DNA from: Silurus meridionalis
Taxonomy: Eukaryota; Chordata; Actinopteri; Siluriformes; Siluridae
Assembly: GCF_014805685.1 (NCBI RefSeq)
Contig: NC_060893.1
Location: 14,103,773 to 14,167,772 of the forward strand
DNA length: 64,000 nucleotides
Direction of reading: 5' to 3'
A program made the position numbers and the translations under genes. Below, in pieces: positions 59,701 through 64,000 of this stretch. Position 1 is the first letter of the stretch, and each line of letters starts with the position of its first letter. The notes under the pieces were generated by a model. It was not told the DNA's origin. It saw only the letters and a list, made by a program, of their open reading frames with translations, and ran no database searches.

Positions 59701-62604
59701 CCCATTTTAGAGGTTTATCCCTATTGTACATTAAAAAAATCTGTCTTAGCATAGTCCAGCATTAAGAAGTGTGTTTTTGATTTGGTATTAAAGACACAAA
59801 TCCCAGCTAAACATTAAGAAGTCCAGTAAGAGTTTTGCAATAAAAAGTCTGATCTCAGTTTAACATAACAAACTCAGATTATAATTCAGCATTGGGATAT
59901 TCAGTAATTGTTCTGCATAATGGAATCTAATTTTAACTGATCATTTATAAATCCAGCCCCAGATACACAGTTAATCTTCATCAATATCATCTGATCCTAG
60001 CTAAGCATTAGTGGATTAGTGTTAAATCTCATCCAAGGGTCCATTAAGAAATCTAAAAACAGATCAGAATTAAGAAGACTGATCATAATTTAATATTCTG
60101 AAGGCTTATTCCTAAATCAGCACTAAGAAGTCTGATCATAGATGCGCAATTAAGAGTCTGCTTTTGCAATTTTTTATTAAGGTGTCTGATCCTTGAAACA
60201 TAAAGAATAAAGCTCTTTGATCATAGTTTGATAATAAGAAGTCTGATCTAAGTTCAGCATTAAGAAATCTGATCAGCACTTAAAGTTTTAGTTCGGTTCA
60301 TATTTCAGTTTGGCATTTAAACATCTATCATCAGGTAGTTTGATGCCGCCGGTGTGAAAAGTGATTCATAAACAATATAAAAGGGATCTTAGGGAAAACA
60401 TACCTGACCAAATTTCATACAAATGCAGTCATTAGCAAAGGTAAGAATATAAATCCCATTCATAACTTTAAATGTTTTGAAAGACATCCTTTCTGTCACT
60501 TTTTATTAATAGTTTTTCCATAAAATTATTGACTATTCACAAGATTTATCTACATCCTTTCATTAGAAATGCCATATGTTATGTTAAAAGTGAGCCCCTA
60601 TGGTGTTGTAGTGTTTTTTGGAGGAACTTTGCTATTACCTGTTTGGCAGTCTGCCATTTAGAATAGAAAATAGGCACTGGATTGTGTGCTTTAGCATTTG
60701 AAGACAAACAGCCACAATAGTCTGAGATGAATTTTTGAACAAGATGGAAGTGTAAGTTAACAATGGGCAAGAATATGTTAAAATTTGTTGCAATTTCTCA
60801 CCATAAAAAAAATGTTCATTACATAATGATGTATTTTAACAGGATTTTCTGTTCTTTGTTCTGTAGAGCTCGGCAAAAGAACCAAAGGGCCCCAAGTCAG
60901 CTGTAGCGGACATGCCCAGTGTTCCTGAACCAGTAGTTGCAAAAAAGAACCTGTTTGAGGCAGGAGAGGCCTGGAACCAGGGCACCCACAAAGGAACCCC
61001 ATCAAAGGTATAAAAACAACAATATCCACTAAATAATAAATAGTAATACAGAATTCAGTTTTACTCTCAAGAGATAAAAACCTATTCAGAATTGTGTAAT
61101 TATAGAGTAATCTTCTTTCAACACCTGTTCCTCTAGTGGTGTGTGAGTAACACTACTGTCAAAGGCTTTATTTCAACACATCTGTGAGCAATACCATGAC
61201 AGTAATAATGTCATCATATGCACTGTCTTTGTTTTATATGCAGTCATGGATGCTGACATCATGTCATGATCTTAGTGGTGATTTTGTAAAATTGTCTTTA
61301 TGATGACTCAAATTGTCATCAACTTAAAGTCATGTTGTAACAAGGATGGCAGTAAATAGTGTTGCTGTCTCACAGCTTCAGGGACACTGGTTTAAATACA
61401 AGCTTCGGTTAATGTAAAGTATGTTGTATGTTTGCATGGATTTTCTGGTTTTCCTTTATTGTCCAAAAAAAAAAACAAGGTAGGTAGATTCCATTTATTA
61501 ACTTGTCTGTAAATTTCCTCTTTTGAAATTCAGATCCACTTGACCCTGACCAGGATAAAGCAGTTGATGAATGAATACTGTAAAAGTAAAATGTGAAAGT
61601 AACTTGTCATAAAGTATGAGGAGGGGAAATGTATGACTGGCAGAAAGGCTACATTAATAAACCCAAAAATAACATTCCAAATACAAAGCTGTGTATACTT
61701 ATTGTGCGTTTTAGGACACTGATGGACTGAAAGTGGGTGTGGCTGATCTGATCACTCAGTGGGTAAAAGGAAGCCCAGAGGGTGGCAACAGATATGCACA
61801 GCCCAAACCATGTGTAAGTGTACGATGACTATCACATCACATCAATCCATTACAGATGTAGGCAATGCTTATAAACACAATGAAGTGTATTTTGCAGTCT
61901 TATAATACAAATACCACATAGATTTGACAATATTCAAGATATTTTCATCTGCTCAGACGTGATTTTTTGAATTGCTTGCAAGAATACATCAATACCTGTT
62001 TATCTTTTCTGCTTCCAATTTCTGTTTTCTGCTCTTTTTATCTGCCTCCTCGTCTTTGTTTTCTTGAGGAAAAAAAAGACGTAACATTTCTTCTATTTGT
62101 CTCTGATCTGCAAAGCTTGTTTGTGGTAAATGTTTAAATCCTCGCTACGATAGTTGCAAGTGTTTTTGAGGGAGAACTGTTGAACAATAAGGGAGTTCAC
62201 ACTGCCCTCTGGCGGTGCGCTAATTTTTCAATTGTTCGATTTTTTTTTATTTTTTATTTTTTTTACTTTTTATAATAAACATCTCTGTACTTTTTTTCAG
62301 GATGTTAAAGCAGGAGATGTGCTTCAGAAGAAGAACATGTGGGAGATCATAGGGGAAGGTTCACAAACCTGCCGGTCAGGACAAGCGGGGAAGGTATGTT
62401 TTTTCATTTGCTTTCTATATGCTTACATCTTTTCAAGCTTTCTTGCTGTTTTGATTTACAAGGGTTTTTTATTTTTTATCTTAGTGCACCTCTTCCAGCA
62501 AACGCTACAAGTTTGTTGTGACCGGCCATGGCAAATATGAGAAGATTCCCATTGATGATGACGATTACAGTGATTATCCCAGTGAAAAATCAAGTAAGGA
62601 ATAA
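46907..62604 (+). CDS. lsp1: Lymphocyte-specific protein 1, F-actin-binding (about 569 aa)
   Basis: Coding exons: 46907-46965, 52550-52696, 54994-55384, 55475-55614, 56269-56521, 56640-56780, 58425-58468, 59585-59666, 60867-61007, 61715-61813, 62301-62393 and 62485-62604. All junctions are GT-AG and the frame is open throughout. LSP1 is a cytosolic F-actin-binding protein of leukocytes and endothelium. The N-terminal half is acidic/coiled coil (AQRSIEDAEEIERERRRRAR, EDEGFSDWTQR, a long Glu/Arg-rich helix at 56290-56700). The C-terminal half has the conserved caldesmon-like actin-binding blocks IIDRTESLNRSLKKS, KTQPPI..TKIDDKLEQYTHAVE, VKAGDVLQKKNMWE and SKRYKFVVTGHGKYEK. Human LSP1 has the same ordered blocks but is shorter (about 339 aa). 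It ends in an acidic tail DDDDYSDYPSEKSSKE. Mammalian TNNI2-LSP1 neighbourhood supports the call. Confidence 0.92.
50704..50765. repeat. (CA)n microsatellite in lsp1 intron 1
   Basis: About 30 CA units. Confidence 0.95.
51313..51324. promoter_or_regulatory. Perfect palindromic CRE-type site
   Basis: CATGACGTCATG contains the full CREB/ATF octamer TGACGTCA (51315-51322). Intronic and in isolation, so functional only by inference. Confidence 0.35.
52697..54993 (+). other. lsp1 intron 2
   Basis: GTAAGT to CTTTCTGCAG. Ends with a SINE that abuts the acceptor. 53200-53460 looks like interspersed repeat but I cannot name it. Confidence 0.7.
54795..54972 (+). mobile_element. tRNA-derived fish SINE, L2-type tail
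   Basis: Contains a pol III B-box (GGTTCAAATCC, 54838-54848), the body 'GTGCTGGGCCCTTACCACTC' and the tail CTCCAGATAAGAGTGTCTGC followed by AATACCATAAATGTAAAT. The tail is a mutated form of the standard teleost L2/SINE tail. No clear target-site duplication was found. Confidence 0.8.
57982..58023 (+). other. lsp1: Candidate 42-nt cassette exon of lsp1
   Basis: Flanked by TGCAATTTCAG and GTGAGT, exactly 14 codons, in phase with both neighbouring exons (phase 0-0). It would add REHEERLTAESTCL between the coiled-coil and the IIDRTESLNRS block. Not counted in the main CDS above. Confidence 0.45.
59785..60290. repeat. Degenerate minisatellite in lsp1 intron
   Basis: The motifs AAGAAGTCTGATC and CAGCATTAAGAA recur about ten or more times at irregular spacing (roughly 30-45 bp) with many substitutions, an old tandem array. 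Confidence 0.75.
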
Positions 62605-62868
62605 AATAATTTATACATTATATTATTGCATTGTATAATACATGCATATTTAGGTGTATAGTGAATATTATTCTATACAACAGTCTGAAATATTTACAGC
62701 TAAGAACATTTTATAACCAAGTATGTCCATGTCCAATCTTCTCCAAATTAGCAAATTTTATTAGAAAAACAATATATAAAACATTTAATCCAGCACCTTA
62801 AAGTGCTAAGTTGTATACAGATCACATTTCACTGCCCATACAGTGTACCCATTCTGATTTTTAATGAC

Positions 62869-62892
62869 AGACAGACAGACAGACAGACAGAC
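62869..62892. repeat. (GACA)n microsatellite
   Basis: Six GACA units. Confidence 0.9.
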
Positions 62893-63368
62893 ATTCAAAC
62901 AAACATCCAGATATACACACAGACTCACATTTACAACAAAAGGGCAAATAATTAAATATATGCCATGGACAGTTAACACCTAATTTCAACATAACTGTAG
63001 CGGAACAATCAAAACCAAATAGCCATGCATAACAGCTGACCATATATACTTCTGCATCATATAACACATTTTCAAGTTAAGCTGCCTGTCACACTTTAGT
63101 TGTAAACAGCTTCATGAAGACCTGCTCTGGTCATCATTTTCATGTGAGATCCGTGGTATATTCAGGCTGTTTTCTTTCTTTTTTGCATTCACACTTTTTC
63201 ATTCATTTCCAAGTGCCTGTTTTCTCTCGGTTGCCCTCATTCCACCTATTCATCCAACTACAACATTCAAACACCCTGTAAATACTGTTCCTTTTCTGAA
63301 CATACAATCAGACCTTTGTCTCACAGGCTTTGCCATACAAAGCAGCAGATAAAATAAGAGTGAACAGT

Positions 63369-63416
63369 GAAGAGAAGAGAAGAGAAGAGAAGAGAAGAGA
63401 AGAGAAGAGAAGAGAA
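63369..63416. repeat. (GAGAA)n microsatellite
   Basis: About nine pentanucleotide units, purine-only on the + strand. Confidence 0.93.
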
Positions 63417-63474
63417 GGAGAAAATTAAAAAAAAGCACCATTTTGAATACACTAAATGTAAAACACAATCACCA

Positions 63475-63878
63475 GCCTCTTTATTAGGAACATCTGTACA
63501 TTTGCTCATTCCTGCTATCATCCAATTTGCCATTTATGTGCCAGCACTTTATTGCACTGCAACTAAAATTGCACTAAAAGTCAATTGCTAAATGTACTGT
63601 TCACACCAAACATCAGAATGAGGCGGAGTGGTTTGAGTATTTCATAAAATGCTGATTGCCTTTTCTCTAGAGTTTAGACTCTCCAGTAAAAAGCAGAAAT
63701 GACTTTCTGGTGAGATACATCAGAACAGAGCAGAAAGCATTTTATAAAACACTTTGAAAATTAAGGATGATGGTATACAACAGCAGACCATATCTCAGGT
63801 CCACTGATGTCAGGCAAGAACTGGAATCTGGATAACTGCATGACAGAGCAGGTATAAAGGTGTTCCTAATACAGTGGG
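63475..63878. mobile_element. Internally deleted Tc1/mariner-type element
   Basis: The left end GCCTCTTTATTAGGAACATC and the complement of the right end CCCACTGTATTAGGAACACC are terminal inverted repeats. Interior fragments 'GGTTTGAGTATTTCA', 'CTCTAGAGTTTA' and 'TACAACAGCAGACCATAT' match pieces of a common fish Tc1-type transposon, but most of the transposase is gone. Confidence 0.82.
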
Positions 63879-64000
63879 CATTGAGTGTAGTGTATGTTTA
63901 AGCTACAGGTGAATGTTTCAGAGATAAATTGATGAATTATGATGCCCATAATTCAGATTTACACTCTTCACAAAACTTCCTTTAAATTTTGATTACTTTG

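Larger units (their letters stand above)
62605..63474. other. Sequence downstream of lsp1
   Basis: No gene. (GACA)n at about 62869-62892 and (GAGAA)n at about 63369-63416. AATAAA at 62600-62605 overlaps the lsp1 stop codon; no later strong polyadenylation signal was identified by eye. Confidence 0.5.

Overview
This window is vertebrate nuclear DNA, almost certainly from a ray-finned (teleost) fish and plausibly an ostariophysan such as a catfish. That placement is an inference. It rests on compact split genes with GT-AG introns, a tandem array of fast-skeletal troponin I genes, an AT-rich background full of long dinucleotide microsatellites, and fish-type repeats (Tc1-like, hAT, RTE-type LINE, tRNA-derived SINEs). 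No prokaryotic genes, CRISPR array, rRNA or functional tRNA gene was seen.

Layout, all real genes on the + strand: (1) 431-4530, the coding exons of a dual-specificity-phosphatase-fold protein whose active-site loop keeps the cysteine but lacks the invariant arginine, so probably a pseudophosphatase; its 3' UTR may run to about 6645. Its introns hold a non-autonomous DNA transposon (1543-2053) and a hAT element (2406-3539) with a SINE nested inside it. (2) 7100-10090, a transposon graveyard: a broken RTE-type LINE on the minus strand and a broken Tc1 transposase. (3) 11250-33906, five consecutive, complete fast-skeletal troponin I (tnni2) genes. Each has a 5' UTR exon, an exon with only 8 coding bases (ATG + 5 nt), and five further coding exons. 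All five reading frames close across the exons I placed by hand, giving 178, 179, 175, 176 and 176 aa. (4) 33910-46860, an intergenic stretch with microsatellites and repeat debris but no gene I can support. (5) 46907-62604, lsp1 (lymphocyte-specific protein 1), about 569 aa in at least 12 coding exons. (6) 62605-64000, no gene; it ends with an internally deleted Tc1-type element.

The tnni2 - lsp1 order matches the conserved vertebrate block TNNI2-LSP1-TNNT3 (human 11p15.5); tnnt3 would be expected just beyond the right edge. The five troponin I genes look like products of repeated tandem duplication that kept a common promoter architecture: (A/G)TTGG, then CCATAAA exactly 24 bp later in four of five copies, then a TATA-type box 45-47 bp after that. 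They diverged in the N-terminal and C-terminal exons while exon 6 (the actin/troponin-C-binding core) stayed nearly identical at DNA level between copies, which points to gene conversion. I did not find a novel defence-type or other undescribed system; the most informative signals are the architecture of the troponin array and the nested, TSD-verified mobile elements.
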